Shown: positions 11,501 through 22,696 of the stretch, one piece after another
Position numbering within the stretch: position 1 is the first letter of the stretch
How the letters are laid out: each line of letters begins with the position of its first letter
Assembly: GCA_029948255.1 (NCBI GenBank)
Contig: JALIZF010001504.1
Location: 1 to 64,000, forward strand
Direction: 5' to 3'
Length of the DNA: 64,000 nucleotides
Source of the DNA: Telmatactis stephensoni
Lineage: Eukaryota > Cnidaria > Anthozoa > Actiniaria > Isophelliidae
Notes under the pieces: generated by a model
What the model saw: only the letters and a program-made list of their open reading frames with translations
The model's database searches: none
What the model was told of the DNA's origin: nothing
Position numbers and translations under genes: made by a program

Positions 11501-14500
11501 ACGGCAAGCCTAGCCGAAATCAAAGAAAATCATTCGAAAATGTCAAATGAAAACTAAGAACATTGTTTACAGTGAACTAAAAATCAATAGGTTTTCTGGG
11601 AATGGAGGCTTGGCCTCAGTAAATGTCTTTTCCATGAAATTCAGAAATGAAAAGCCACCCTATGTAGTCATAGCTCCCCAGGCAGACATGCCGACCAAAT
11701 GAACCGGCAGAGTTAGGAGTGCTGCCACTAGAAATATTATCACCAACAAGTCCTTTCCCTGTCTTCTATATAAGTGTTACTGTTTGATACCCTTATTGAC
11801 ATTCATAACAGCATCAAAACGACTTGTAACTCAGTTCTATAAGGAAAGTTCAAAAGAAATGCAGAATTCGAGCTAAATTAACTTTACTACAAACCTTTGG
11901 AGTGTGTGAATCTTCCTCAAAGCTGAAAAATAAGTGCAAAAAGAATTACAAAAATAGATTCAAACTGATATGACAGTGTTTAGCTAAGACACCACAAGAG
12001 TAACTGAGAAAGCAGTCAATACTGGCACATCAGATGCAACTATTGTACTATAATAAATATTGGATTTGTTTTTGGGAAGTGGCGCTATACAGGCAGATAT
12101 TTTAACGATTAGAATACAGGATAAGGAATTCAATATGCCAAACGTCCTATTGGCATGTGTTACGCTACGGATTTCCAGTAATTATGTATTTATTACCCTC
12201 AATGTATTTTTGAGTAATTTTACTAGTTAAGCATTTTAAGTGCTGTAACCTTGACTGTTTTGATCATAGGATTTGTGTATTGTTTCGACTTGTGTGACGC
12301 ACCCTCTTTCACTGTAACCCAAACAGACCAACGTAGGGTTTCGCTTCGACTTCAAACGTGATGTAAACAGGAAATTAGATTTAGTTTAGTTATTATATAA
12401 TAACTATATATATTCGATATTTGTCACACTCGCACACTCTTTAGTCTTTGTACAAACTAGCGAGGCAAGTTCGCGGTACGACTCAGTGTTAATTGGAAAG
12501 TACAGCCCCAAGTACGGAAAAGTGGTCGAGCAAGGAACTCCCAACCACTCCGACTAAGGAAAGTCTTTCTGGTTAGCCTGTCTCTACCTCAACTTGTAGT
12601 ACGAACTCTTGCTTAGCTTGTAAATATAACTCTTGTGCAAAGTCTAATAAACGAGTTGGCAGAGTAGGCGATTCCTCACAAAGTCCCTCACGTGACACAT
12701 GTTTTCCGATTATCTAGCCCTGGTACGCGAAGGTTGGATAGCGTTATACGCTGACTAAATCTTTATCCAGTGCCGAATAAATTTATTGGAAAATGATATA
12801 AGTGGATAAAGGATTTATCCAACGGATAGTACTATCTTGGAGTCGGTTGTACGAAGCCTGGATAAGTTGCCCGTTTTAATTTGATCCGGTAATACTCAAA
12901 GACATTAGTAAACCATTTTTACAAGGAAATTGGCACGCGCTTTCGGATGTTCACATGCTCAATATATTTGATGTCTTTTGAACATAAAGTACGAATATCC
13001 GCCGGATAAATCTAAATTCTCAAAATTCAGCGGATAAAAATAGCTATAGCTCTTATCCGGTAGACACCTGTCTGAAGGTACCCAAATAAAGTAATTTTAC
13101 GTCCGGCAGTGTCCGCATACCTTAACAGTTTCTGAAGCGCATCTTCTACAGATATTTGGTGATCTCTAACACTTTTCATAAGGTTGATTCTATCTTCTTC
13201 ACTCATTGTCATATCACAAGCAGGGATATCTGACCCAGGTCGACTAATTGTCTTCTTTTTTGTACTTCTACCAAACAATCCTCGTTTTAATTTATGATGG
13301 CTTTTAGGAGATTCTTCTTCGCTACATGAGCTGCTCTAAAATACAAAGATAAAAAACAGATACTTAGAATGAGACTAAAGGTACACAGGGTTCCCACTCT
13401 GCTGTTAAAACAAATTTTTCCGAATAGACCATATGCACTAACAGGTCACGTGACCCTATCTGCCCCGCTAAGTCAAGCAGCACCATCAAAATGAACTCCA
13501 AAAAATTAAAGAGCACCTCGATAATAGTAAAAGTGCAAAGTTTCAGTTTATAAGATGAATAAGAGAAAAAATGGCAGTAAATTTAAGAGGGGATATTTTT
13601 CTTAAGATTCGTTCGGAAAAGCGCGTTGGATGGCACGAGCTTGCCACCCAACGCGTTTTTCCAAACGAATCTTGCCACCCAACGCGTTTTTCCAAACGAA
13701 TCTTAAGAAAATATCCCCTCTTAAATTTACTGTCATTTCTCCTGTATTATATCTTATGAGCTGAAACTTTGCACTTTTACTAATATCGAGGTGCTCTTTC
13801 ATTTTTTGGAGTTCATTTTGATGATGATGCTTGATTTAAGGGAGATGGGGACACGTGACCTGTTAGTGCATATGGCCTATTTTCCCTGACCAAATCCCAT
13901 TTTTCTTAACTTTTTCCTGAACACAAATTTAGAACAATTTCTATTCCACCGATATTGGTCTACCAAATTAAGCACTTATAAACTTACCTTTCTAGTTGTA
14001 TCTTCTTTTGAAGTCTGAGTTTTCTTGTGTTCTTTTTCATAACTACGTGGAAAGAAACAATTAGAGCAGAGCCTTCATTAGAGCAGAGCCTCCATTAGCA
14101 AATACTGTAACTCAGTTTGGCCTCTATAACCAAACCATTTGTTTTAATTGTCAATGGTAACAATGATAATAGACCTGAGTGACTTCTTTGATGTGAGAGC
14201 ATACCGTATTTACTCGTTTTAGCGCCGCCCCGATTAAGCGCCGCCTTCGATTAAACACCGCATCTAAGGGCAAAATGATAAATTAAGTGCCATCCTCGAA
14301 TAAGCGCCGCATTTGTCCACACAGTGCGACGCTTATTCAAAAGACTTCCACTAGACAGTCATCTTGAGTAAGGAAAACCAAGTACGGTATAACTCAACGC
14401 TGAAATTGTGTAGAAAATAGAGGTTTTGTACATTTGAAGCACGTTTATTGTGTTGTTAACATTTGCTTCAGTTATTAAATCATTTTTGAGCCTTGTGATT

Positions 14501-14740
14501 TCTTAATAAACGCCGCCCCGAATAAGCGCTGCATCGGAAACCAAAAAAATTAAATAAGCGCCGTGGCGCTAAAACGAGTAAATACGGTAGATAGTTTGGT
14601 TTAGGAAAATCTATGAATAACCATTTTAGACCGTGAGAGAGAACTTCAGAAATCATCCGAAAAGTCACTTTTGACACTTTTTAAGGGCAACTCTTTATAA
14701 TGCTTCTTGCCTTGGTAGGCAACCTGGTAGCTCTCATGTT

Positions 14741-14784
<44 letters not shown>

Positions 14785-17700
14785 AAGAGGAGACCAATAA
14801 AAGAAAAACTGTGAGAAATGAGGGAAAGGAAGAAAGAATAGGACAGAAGAAATGAAAGGAAAGACAACGGAGAAAAGTGGAGGAGAAAGGGGAGAGTGAC
14901 TTAGTGGGAAGAAGTAATCTGTTTAGCAGTTTCAGTATATTTGCCTACAAAGGAAATACAGTGCAATCGACTTCCCCCAGGAATTTAGGTTATGTACTGC
15001 CCTGGATGTGAACGTCTTGCTATTTGCAGATATAAAATGCAGCACCTTCTTGATTATTAATAATATGAGTGTTGATCAGGTCTGGGCTCAAATCCCAACC
15101 TCATATTTAAAACACCGATGCTCAACCAACTAAGCCAACAACTTAGTCTTACCTTTCCATCTGCTGCACAGCTTCCTCGACAGTTAACTCTCCATTCTTG
15201 ACCATCAGCATAAGTGCTACTCTGTCTTCTTCACCCATAGTAATGTTACTGGCAGGAAATTCTGCGCCAGCAACGTGTTTCACAGAATTACTAGTGGTAT
15301 TCTTAGTGTCTGGTGACTTGTCATCACTTGAAGTATTTTTTCGTTTACTACTGCGGAATATCCCAAATAGAGAAGACTGCTTAGGTTTACTTGTAGATGT
15401 GTCTTTGTCAGCTTTGGTTTTAATATCTGTATTTACTGTTGATAGTAGAGCATAGAGAGAAGAAGTTTAACTTGGTAGTTTTCACTAATCTACAACATAA
15501 TCAGGAATGAAGGCAAATCTGTAAAACCATAAAAAGAGAGTAAATGTACTTCCAGCACTGGCCCTTCGTTGGAGTTAAGGTTGAAGGGTCAAGCCTCAAA
15601 ACATTAGTACTGTAAGTTCTCTCTTTTTATATAGCATTAAATCATTTATTCCTTATAGCATCTTTACACACCAATGCAGCCCAAAACAGTTCACTCACTA
15701 GTTTTCACTTGTGCAACATAATCAACTTCTTGGTCAGTGGAACTAAAATTTACCATTCCTCAAAACTTACATGAGACAATAGTGGGAGTTATACAATATC
15801 AAGAGACCATAGCACTAAGAGAGTGAAACTGGTATTGATGTCTGCCTGATGTGCTTGGCACTTAAGGTTATTTTTAGTAACAAGAAGTTGACACCATCAT
15901 ATACTCAAACAATGAAATTTGATTGCCGGAGGAGAAACAGTTCTTATTCACATGTATGTAAAACTCAAATTCTATTGTTTTAGAGCCTTGTGCATGTGAT
16001 ATGGTATCAATTTCTTGTTACTAAGAATAACCTTAAGCGCCAACACATCGTGCAGACATCAATCTGTAAGTTTCAATCTCTTAGTATTATGGTCTCTTAA
16101 CAGTATATAGAACTGTTCGCTTACGGTCCAACATCAATCACTATGTCTAGACTAGAATGTTCTCCTTACCATGAAGCTCTTTAAGAGAGTCAAGACTTCT
16201 AGAAAGTTTAGAATTTCTTTCTACGGGACGTCTCCTTTTGCTCTTCTTATGGGGAGAAGACTGGACATCAAGATAATCTGCAGGGTCGACCTATACATAA
16301 AGTACACAAAATCTTTAATTAATAATTTCATTTCTTTTCGTTAGCAAGCCATTCCATCCCAGGGGGATACTCTGACAAACATGTAAAAGTGACAGGGAGT
16401 TGTACAACCATTTATTAGGCTTGAAATTTCCAAAATATGTCTTTTTAGGTTGTGCATGTTTGGTAGCAAATTTCACTAATAACCTTCTATATTACTTATT
16501 GCTTTATAGACAGACAGCTTTTTTTGGGGAGGAGAGGAAATGGGGAAGGGGGAGGAGGGGGAAGAAGGTGTTGGTCTTGGACCACATTGGTCTTTTTTGG
16601 TGGCTGGTCCCTGGGTAACTCCTCTGAGCATAACATACACGTACAAGTAACCTTGTTTTCACTAATTTTAGATAAAATAGAAATTGGCTAACAAATGTGC
16701 TCACTGAGAATCTGGAGCAGGGGAGAAGGGGGGCTCATTGTACCTTTTAGGGCCCAAAACTAGTGGTCTGGTATTTTTATTGGTCCACCAGCATTTAATC
16801 TGGCACCTTTTTAGGGTGGTTTTCAGGAAATAAGACACCCTCATATAACTTTACAAATAGGTGTTCAAAGATAAGTGTAATTTTATTAAAACTAAAAAGT
16901 GACATTTGTTTTTGGGTTGTACTTAGTAGGGGTAAAAATCATGTGTTGCCACACCCACCTGTATAAGACTCAGGTATCTTTTAGGGGTCATTTTCAACAT
17001 TTCTGATGAGCATCCCTACCCTTCTTTATATAGTAGTCTCCCACAGGCTAAGAGTATAGTTTCAAATTAACAATACTAAAGATAGTCTCCTTCGCAGCCA
17101 TTTTTAGTCTCGTCACGTCATGCGAATCCTCCCCGTGACTATACTAAAGATCGTTACTTACTTCCTTAGTTGTTAGAGAAGAAGGTGCAGTATGCCAACC
17201 AGAAGTGTCTTTACCAACGCTGTGTAGTGGTGCAGTATGACTTCGTTTGTGTTTAGACGAATTAGGACTATGGTCATCATGGTCTGAGCTAGTAGCTTGA
17301 TCATTTCCCTAAAACAAACAGTAAGGTAATGTAAGTAAGAAAGTAGTAATGAATTACTATGTGACGCATGTACAACATGCATGCACAACTGTTTCTAGTG
17401 GGAAACATTAAATACTTCCAGTATGACAGCTCACACTTGACAAAAAACACTCAAGACATTTTTGTTCTTATGGCATATACACAGGACATTTTACTTGCAA
17501 TTTCTTTAAAAAGCTGTCAGTAATCTTTGGCAGATTCCATCAAAACAAATTATTTCTTTAATATCTATATTTTTTACAGCCAATCTCTTCAAAGCCAAGC
17601 ATGAGGTTGGCATAAAATTAAGAAATACCAAAGTTATTTGCATTTTTTGCTCAAAGTTATTTTGATTTTGTTTATTTTTTGTTAATAAAATCATAAAAAG

Positions 17701-20700
17701 TTTATTTCAAAGCCATTTTAAAAATGCATGCTTGGTTTTATGAAGCTTGATCTCAAGATTTATTTCATTTATCAAATTCTCCAGTATGCATTGTTGAAGA
17801 AAATTATAGCTTTTTTCTGTAGCAATGACATCATGCAATGACATCATGCAATGACATCATCAAATGCCAAAGACTCAGTTCCCTCAGTAAACACAAATTA
17901 AAGTATTAAATATGAAAGTGATTTGACAGTTTAGAGGCATTTTAGAGCATTTTCAAATTTCTCTAGCAATGGACAATTTTTATATATCAGTACACCCATA
18001 TATAAGTTGTATTTTCCTCTGGCTGAGGAACGAAAGAAGTGGAAAATGTTTTCTCACACATCACTGGGGCCTGGGCCCTAGGGGCCTTGGTCACGTGTGC
18101 AGTGGGCAAAATCAGTTGCTTTTTTGCTGTCCGCCATTACTGACTTGTAAGTTTGAGCCCTTAAGTACCCACCCAACCCTCAGTCGACATTGCTAGAGTA
18201 TCATTTTAATTAGGCTCTGGTTGACAGTCTTATCTAGTTTGTTATGTGTTTACCATGCTTGATGTAAGTTGAGTTTTAGTTTTGTTGATATGAAATAAAG
18301 AAGTCAGTTGGTGGTGGTCAGCTTGACAATAGCTCCCAGTGGTGTGTGAGAAGTGACTCTTCTGACAATTTTTTCAAGTTTTCTCAAATGTTCTAAAATG
18401 GTTTCAATAAACTAAGTTTCTGATTTCTAAGTTAATTTCTATTTTCTGATTGGTTATAAAAAATATGGCAAACCTGTCTTGAGTAACTATGTAATACAGT
18501 GCCCCATATTTGCTTAGTTCTCTCATTCTTATTTGGTCAAATTATGTCATAGTTATATAATAATTAAGCTAAGTTATTTAGTAGCATTAGAATAGAATAT
18601 TCAATAGTAACAAAACAATACTTACTGTCTGGCTTTTTCGTAGTTGTTCTTGCATTTCTCCTACTTGCCGAACTCGTATACTCTCCAGAGCATCAAACAC
18701 ATCTTCTTCATATGTATAAAATTTGTCAGCATACAAAGTCACTAGATTTTCTAGATTGCCACGTAAACCATTCTACAACAAGACAAAAGCAAACTCAGAA
18801 ATCTGGCTTTCTTTTGAAATGATTACATTGCTCCAAATCAGCTATTGGCTACGAAGCTTTCTCCAGGTCCCCTGGTTTTCCTCCCTCCATCAGTACAAAA
18901 TAGACTAGTGAGCTGAAAGTTATGTGCACTGAATAATTAGAATGTAGTCTGTGGTGGTGTGGTAAGAGAGTACAGTGTCTCCCAATAGTCTCCTTCACAG
19001 TTCCCTGCGCCATCTTGAAAGGTAGCCGTGCCTTTGCATCGAAGCGAGACGAACGGTGAGCGTGCAATGATAGATACCTTTTTTAACACCTAGGACAATT
19101 ATTCACAAGTCTCTATCAATGCAAGCTCACCGTTCGTCTCACTTCAATGCAAAGGCATGGCTACCTTTCAAGATGGCGCAGAGAACTGTGAAGGGGACTA
19201 TAGTTCACAAGAGCTAGACACACTTAGTGAGTGCTTGCTTGTTTTCATCAACAAAAATTTGAATAGAGCTCGCAATGTCACTTCATTTTCAAGATGGCAA
19301 CATTTCTGTATGGCATTTTTAGCCATTTCAAGGGTATTAAACAAGTTGATTTTGCATGGGATCATATTATTTTCATGAAGCTAATGAAAACACATGTAAA
19401 ATTCTATCCCATATCAAATTTTGACAAACATTGACTTTAGAAAACTCATAAATAGGTATGCATTCATTGCTGATTATCTCAAAAACAAGACACACCCTTT
19501 TTCTTTTTAATTTTGGAATCAGCATGAAATTTCACTCCAGAAAATCGTTCTTAAATTTTCTCATTGCATTTTTTTTTCAATAGCAGACAGCACGAGATTC
19601 AAAGGGAAACAATGTTTTATTCTGCTTTATCAGGAGTGCCAGGGAGAATAGCTTTCCTGAAGTGTCCCCTATTTAAATACAGCTATTATTATTATTATTT
19701 TATTATTATTATTACTAGTTAAATAAAGCTATTATTGTCCCCTGCTGTAATACAACAGACCCTGCAGACAAAATACTAATAGCACAAGTCATATACACCA
19801 AAGAAAAGCTGTCACACAAATTAATTCTGGCACTGCTCTTTTGTTGAACTTAATCTAGTAATTACTGTTAGTTACGTCATATGACAGTTGTATCATATGG
19901 AATTAACCTCAGTCAATCAAATAATCTCTAATAAATTAATAGGGTCGTGTGGGTTATTCTTAAAGGACAGAGAATTTCAACTTATGTAAATGTGTAGAAC
20001 ATTTTGACAACCAAGAGAATCCAGATGTTCCCCTATAATGCCTTCAAGAACACATCCCATGATATCTTATGACAGATTTGCCATTCCATTATCATACATT
20101 TAAATTAATAATCAGAGATAGTTTGTAAGATTGCATCAGTATGATCCACAAAATTCATTTCTCAATAGTTTTCTATCCAGCTGCCCACCCTTCTTTCAAC
20201 TAAGAGAAGTATGATTTCCAGCCCACAGTTTATATCAAGCAAGTTATTAAATATAGCAAATAAGCATATATAAACCTATTTCAAAAAAGGTTGTCACCGC
20301 TAAGAGCGATAGGCGATAGGTCATTCCAAGACCGCAAAGCACTATTGATTTCTTAATTAAGCCATCCTAAATCTTTCTTTACACTCTTCCATCAAATATT
20401 TGGCTATTCATATGTAAATCAATTAGAAATCGATCGCCTATCGCTCTTAGCGATGACAACCTATTTTGAAATAGGTGTATAAAAACATTATGGAGGAAAC
20501 AAAAAACAGATACATCATGGTGAATAAAAAATGAAAAATTCTGACCAAACTCAACAAATGGGATTTGCCTAAGGCTAACGGTGGGATTTATCGGCATTGA
20601 CATAATAACTGTTAGATGCTCCTTTCAACACACCATTTAAACAATTAATAATATGATTTAAGTGTCATTTAAGGGTCATTTCTCAAGTATTTTAATCTCT

Positions 20701-22696
20701 TTACCGTAAAGAGGAAATACATTATCATTTCATTCATTAATTCCACAAGACGTCTTTGTTTGAATTTTTCATATCAATTCCACTTCATGATTATCAATGT
20801 TTTGCACAAAACATGAGGAGGTATCTTAAGATTGTTTGATCAGATATAAAGAACAAAACCATGTTCAATATAGCTGTTGAAAACTATTGTCGTGTGCTTT
20901 TGTGTTCTTAAATTGGTATAAAATTTCTACATTGATACAGAACATGAGCAATAGAAACCACAAAAATGTGTTATTGTGAAAATCAATAAATATTTTTCAT
21001 GTTTTCAGGTAAAAATATTAGAGTTTTCAATTTCAATTTGCTAATATTTGTCATTGTAGGGTGTGAATTTATTTATATTCATTTCTAATCTTTTTGGGAG
21101 CATTATAATCTCTATAATTGTAAGTGTTAAGATGTGCAAGATTTGTGGTTTCTAAACTTTAATGAAATAACAATTAAGTAATCATAAATTAGACTTTTCA
21201 TATAAAAGTGTAAACAAATTGTTGGAAATAACAAAATTACAAACTGATAATTTCCTAGATTAAACAAAAAACAATTAAATTGAAAAATGGGATGGGTTCT
21301 CTACTTGGATGTTATCCAGACAAACTCATAACAAATTTGCATGTGGCATTGTAAAGAAGCACATGTGAAACTACAGTTTGTTCAATATTCATTAAACTAA
21401 ATCTACATAACACATGTCAGAATCTTGAAGAGCATAATAAACTGAACAACGTTATTAGAACACTAGAATTCAAAGATGGAAATTGTACCATAAAATTGTA
21501 CATTCGAAAATAATTCAATGTTACAATTTCCCAAACAAACTTTATCATGAATAAGCGCTGAAATTGTTACAGATGCACTAGAAATCTAAGAACAGAAATT
21601 TTTGTGATTACAATATGCTGAATGATAAACCACAATTTGAATTTCTGGTTTACCATTTCGACACCAACACGACAAAACACTTCCCTGCCATAACACGGAG
21701 ATTATCCCCCTAATTTTTCACAAAACACAAACAAACACGTTTACTGGAGAAAATAACCAAAACCGTGGTCGCTTTCTCGCCAAAACAAGACGATTGGAAG
21801 ACATGTCAAAGCGTTTGACAGCTGATGACTGAATTGTTTGTTGGAAATACGCTTGTTCAGTAGCGATAAGATTTATTTTGAATAAATTCACGGCCCAACC
21901 AGGAACTGAAACGTCTAAAGCTCGTTTCAGCGTTCATGTGACTAACTGGTTTTTATAATCTGCACGAGTCATCACGGATTTTAGAAATTTTATAAGATTA
22001 TATGGTTTTAAAGTACGAATAAATCGACCTCTCGAAGTCGCCTTTCGCCCTTGGAACAATCGATCACTCATCAATTTCAATAGAATTGAAATGTATTGAC
22101 CTACACGAACGTCCCGTAATTTACACAACTCTGAATGAATTGAGACTCGGCCTCATCTAAAGACGAATACATAATGCCCAATACCAATGATTTCTCAATT
22201 CATCAAAGTTATAGAATATAAGGACATGGAATAAAAAAAAACCTTACGATCAAACTCAAAATTATGTTCTGCTGAACTAGCGGTATTAAAGCAGCTTACA
22301 TCGCTAAATAATATAATTTCTAAGTAGAAAAAATTAAACTTTACTTACCGAAAGAGTATAAGGATATTCACTTAGTTTTATATTATCTTCCTCTAACGTA
22401 TCCCGAACCTGCATTTTTAGTTTCAAAGGGATAATTTTTTCCCGGGCTTGTGTGCTAGGAATAGGTTGGGTCCCTTCCTCTAACACGAAATACACGGCAG
22501 TTCCACTTTGTCTTAACCGATTAACAGCACCAAGAATATCCACACGATCTTTCATATTCTTCACACCAATAGCATCTAAATCCTCCTCTCCAATTTCTTT
22601 GCAAATATCAAGTTCATCGTAGCCATTATCAAGGAAGGCCTGAGTGTACTGAATCAGTCCCAAAGACCGAAGCCAGTCTTCAACAGTACTACTCAT
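2570..22696 (-). CDS. SASH1: SASH1/SLY-family scaffold protein with a SAMD5-type N-terminus (14 exons)
   Basis: Cytoplasmic/nuclear adaptor family with SAM domains; SASH1 acts in signalling scaffolds. Coding exons, high to low: 22696-22349, 18772-18626, 17308-17162, 16290-16170, 15435-15153, 14042-13988, 13335-13121, 11922-11895, 10013-9875, 8385-8258, 7501-7312, 6551-5593, 3626-3495, 2809-2570. They sum to 3132 nt, 1043 aa, with all phases closing. Exon 1 is a SAM domain (about residues 4-70) followed by a SAMD5-like tail. Exon 2 matches the SASH1 N-terminal segment (GNLENLVTLYADKFYTYEED). SLY-type motifs lie at about residues 319-349 (NITMGEEDRVALM) and 408-439 (DMTMSEEDRINLM). Exon 12 is proline-rich. 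Exons 12-13 match the SASH1 pre-SAM segment (IDLTDSPYS, INLIDRYTEEM). The last exon is the C-terminal SAM (LEEWLVSLGLPMYIDNLREV). I see no SH3 or middle SAM. The start is the only ATG ahead of the SAM. The family call is firm; the 28-nt exon 8 is the least certain piece. Confidence 0.88.
2919..2996. mobile_element. MITE family B (TTTCGTATGAGTGTGAAA), degraded copy
   Basis: Starts with the family terminus and the GCGTCGTACCGTGACTGTG core but is shortened. Intron 13 of the SASH1-like gene. Confidence 0.6.
2995..3203 (+). repeat. (TTGA)n / GATC-rich simple repeat
   Basis: About 200 bp of TGATTGAT-type tetranucleotide repeats with CGATCGAT interruptions. Confidence 0.95.
3882..3974. repeat. 93-bp hairpin
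   Basis: Arms TAGTCTCCTACGCAGCTGCA and complement flank a short GGGCTTAGCCCCC loop region. Near-perfect palindrome in intron 12 of the SASH1-like gene. Confidence 0.85.
4104..4860. mobile_element. Nested repeats: TAATACGACC repeat split by GCGCGCTCTGATTGG element and foldback
   Basis: CCGTTAATACGACCAATCCG repeats (4190-4255 and 4715-4830) with a shared GACAACTAGAGAT...CTTAATCTCTTG block are separated by an insert. The insert has two direct copies of ACGCGCGCTCTGATTGGC (4273 and 4390) and a foldback at 4482-4670 with arms containing GCGTTATAGACGCAC. Confidence 0.7.
4905..5180 (+). mobile_element. SINE-like sequence
   Basis: Has a Pol III B-box-like GTTCGAGTCCCCGCTCTGG and a tail with ATAGCCAACTAGTTCAC...GCCAGTTGGGATTCTTAA. 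I associate this tail with anthozoan SINEs (recollection, not checkable here). Confidence 0.5.
5255..5580. mobile_element. Foldback family C, copy 1
   Basis: Contains ACGCGCGCTCTAATTGGTCG, two TGACGTCA palindromes, and an inner inverted part (GGTGAGAACAACAGTCACGT ... CGTTCTC). Related copies at 27165-28190 and 30740-30890. Confidence 0.75.
5966..6075 (-). repeat. In-frame 21-bp repeat in exon 12 of the SASH1-like gene
   Basis: Five copies of a 21-bp unit encode AGKPEVL repeats inside the proline-rich region. Copies are nearly identical at DNA level, so length polymorphism is likely. Confidence 0.9.
7132..7182. repeat. 51-bp hairpin
   Basis: ACCATTAGATACCATTGGTA and its complement meet at AAATATGTTT. 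Intron 11 of the SASH1-like gene. Confidence 0.8.
7758..8160 (+). repeat. 50-bp tandem repeat array, about 7-8 copies
   Basis: Unit begins GTCATACGTAAAGTTTCATG and ends ACGAGTACTTTACTAC, with an exact 50-bp period in the first copies and decay at the 3' end. Intron 10 of the SASH1-like gene, about 100 bp from exon 10. Confidence 0.95.
8759..9363. mobile_element. Foldback MITE with a 253-bp near-perfect inner palindrome
   Basis: Outer arms (GCAAAAAATTCTGAGAAAGC at 8768 and complement near 9345) enclose an inner palindrome 8822-9074 whose arms meet at one base (8948) with about one mismatch. No coding capacity. Confidence 0.85.
10557..10748. repeat. 192-bp foldback element
   Basis: TTTACACGATACAATTTTTG...CGCATGCAACGACCCTACAA pairs with the complement at 10690-10748. 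Confidence 0.85.
10760..11890. other. Intron 8 sequence without a clear element
   Basis: AT-rich intron of the SASH1-like gene. The only odd item is a 57-codon coding-like frame at 11205-11375 on the plus strand, reported separately. Confidence 0.4.
12158..12697 (+). mobile_element. Solo LTR (540 bp)
   Basis: Starts TGTTACG and ends CGTGACA (imperfect 7-bp inverted termini), flanked on both sides by CATG (12154-12157, 12698-12701). Has a TATA-rich stretch and TAATAAA near 12644. No retroviral-type coding region adjoins it, so it is a solo LTR left by recombination. Intron 7 of the SASH1-like gene. Confidence 0.65.
13423..13882. mobile_element. 460-bp foldback MITE
   Basis: Arms AATAGACCATATGCACTAAC and complement. 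The centre carries a duplicated CTTGCCACCCAACGCGTTTT. Intron 6 of the SASH1-like gene. Confidence 0.85.
14202..14589. mobile_element. MITE with TACCGTATTTACTCG termini
   Basis: 25-bp inverted termini (TACCGTATTTACTCGTTTTA), internal AAGCGCCGC repeats, 388 bp, non-coding; intron 5 of the SASH1-like gene. Confidence 0.85.
14741..14784 (+). repeat. (CAA)n microsatellite
   Basis: About 14 perfect AAC units. Confidence 0.95.
15075..15142 (-). mobile_element. tRNA-derived SINE head
   Basis: On the minus strand, TGGCTTAGTTGG fits the Pol III A box and GGGATTTGAGCCC resembles a decayed B box at tRNA spacing. No full cloverleaf. It lies 11 bp past the exon 5 donor. Confidence 0.45.
15801..16098. mobile_element. 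MITE family D, copy 1
   Basis: Arms AAGAGACCATAGCACTAAGA and complement. Shared body with 30170-30476 (GGTATTGATGTCTG, AATTCTATTGTTT, GAGCCTTG). Intron 4 of the SASH1-like gene. Confidence 0.85.
16320..17150. other. Intron 3 sequence, nothing recognised
   Basis: No exon or defined transposon ends seen. GT/GA-rich patches only. Confidence 0.4.
18845..18957 (+). mobile_element. SINE tail-like sequence, copy 1
   Basis: TTTCTCCAGGTCCCCTGGTT...CCTCCCTCCATCAG followed by TATGTGCACTGAATAATTAG and AATGTAGTC. Shares its last 50 bp with 41270-41325. Confidence 0.45.
18985..19202. mobile_element. MITE family E, copy 1
   Basis: Inverted ends ATAGTCTCCTTCACAGTTCC / complement, with AAGATGGCGC and GAGCTCACCGTTCGTCTC-type arms. 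Second copy 47256-47466. Confidence 0.85.
19684..19730 (+). repeat. (ATT)n microsatellite
   Basis: ATTATTATT run with one interruption. Confidence 0.9.
20271..20481. repeat. 210-bp foldback element
   Basis: CCTATTTCAAAAAAGGTTGT...GCTAAGAGCGATAGGCGAT pairs with its complement at 20430-20481. Intron 1 of the SASH1-like gene. Confidence 0.85.
20482..22348. other. AT-rich intron 1 sequence, nothing recognised
   Basis: About 1.9 kb next to exon 1 with no repeats or exons that I can see. It could hold regulatory sites. Confidence 0.4.

Noticed and set aside
15075..15142. tRNA gene
   Set aside because: A- and B-box-like words are present but the acceptor and anticodon stems do not pair. More likely a SINE head.
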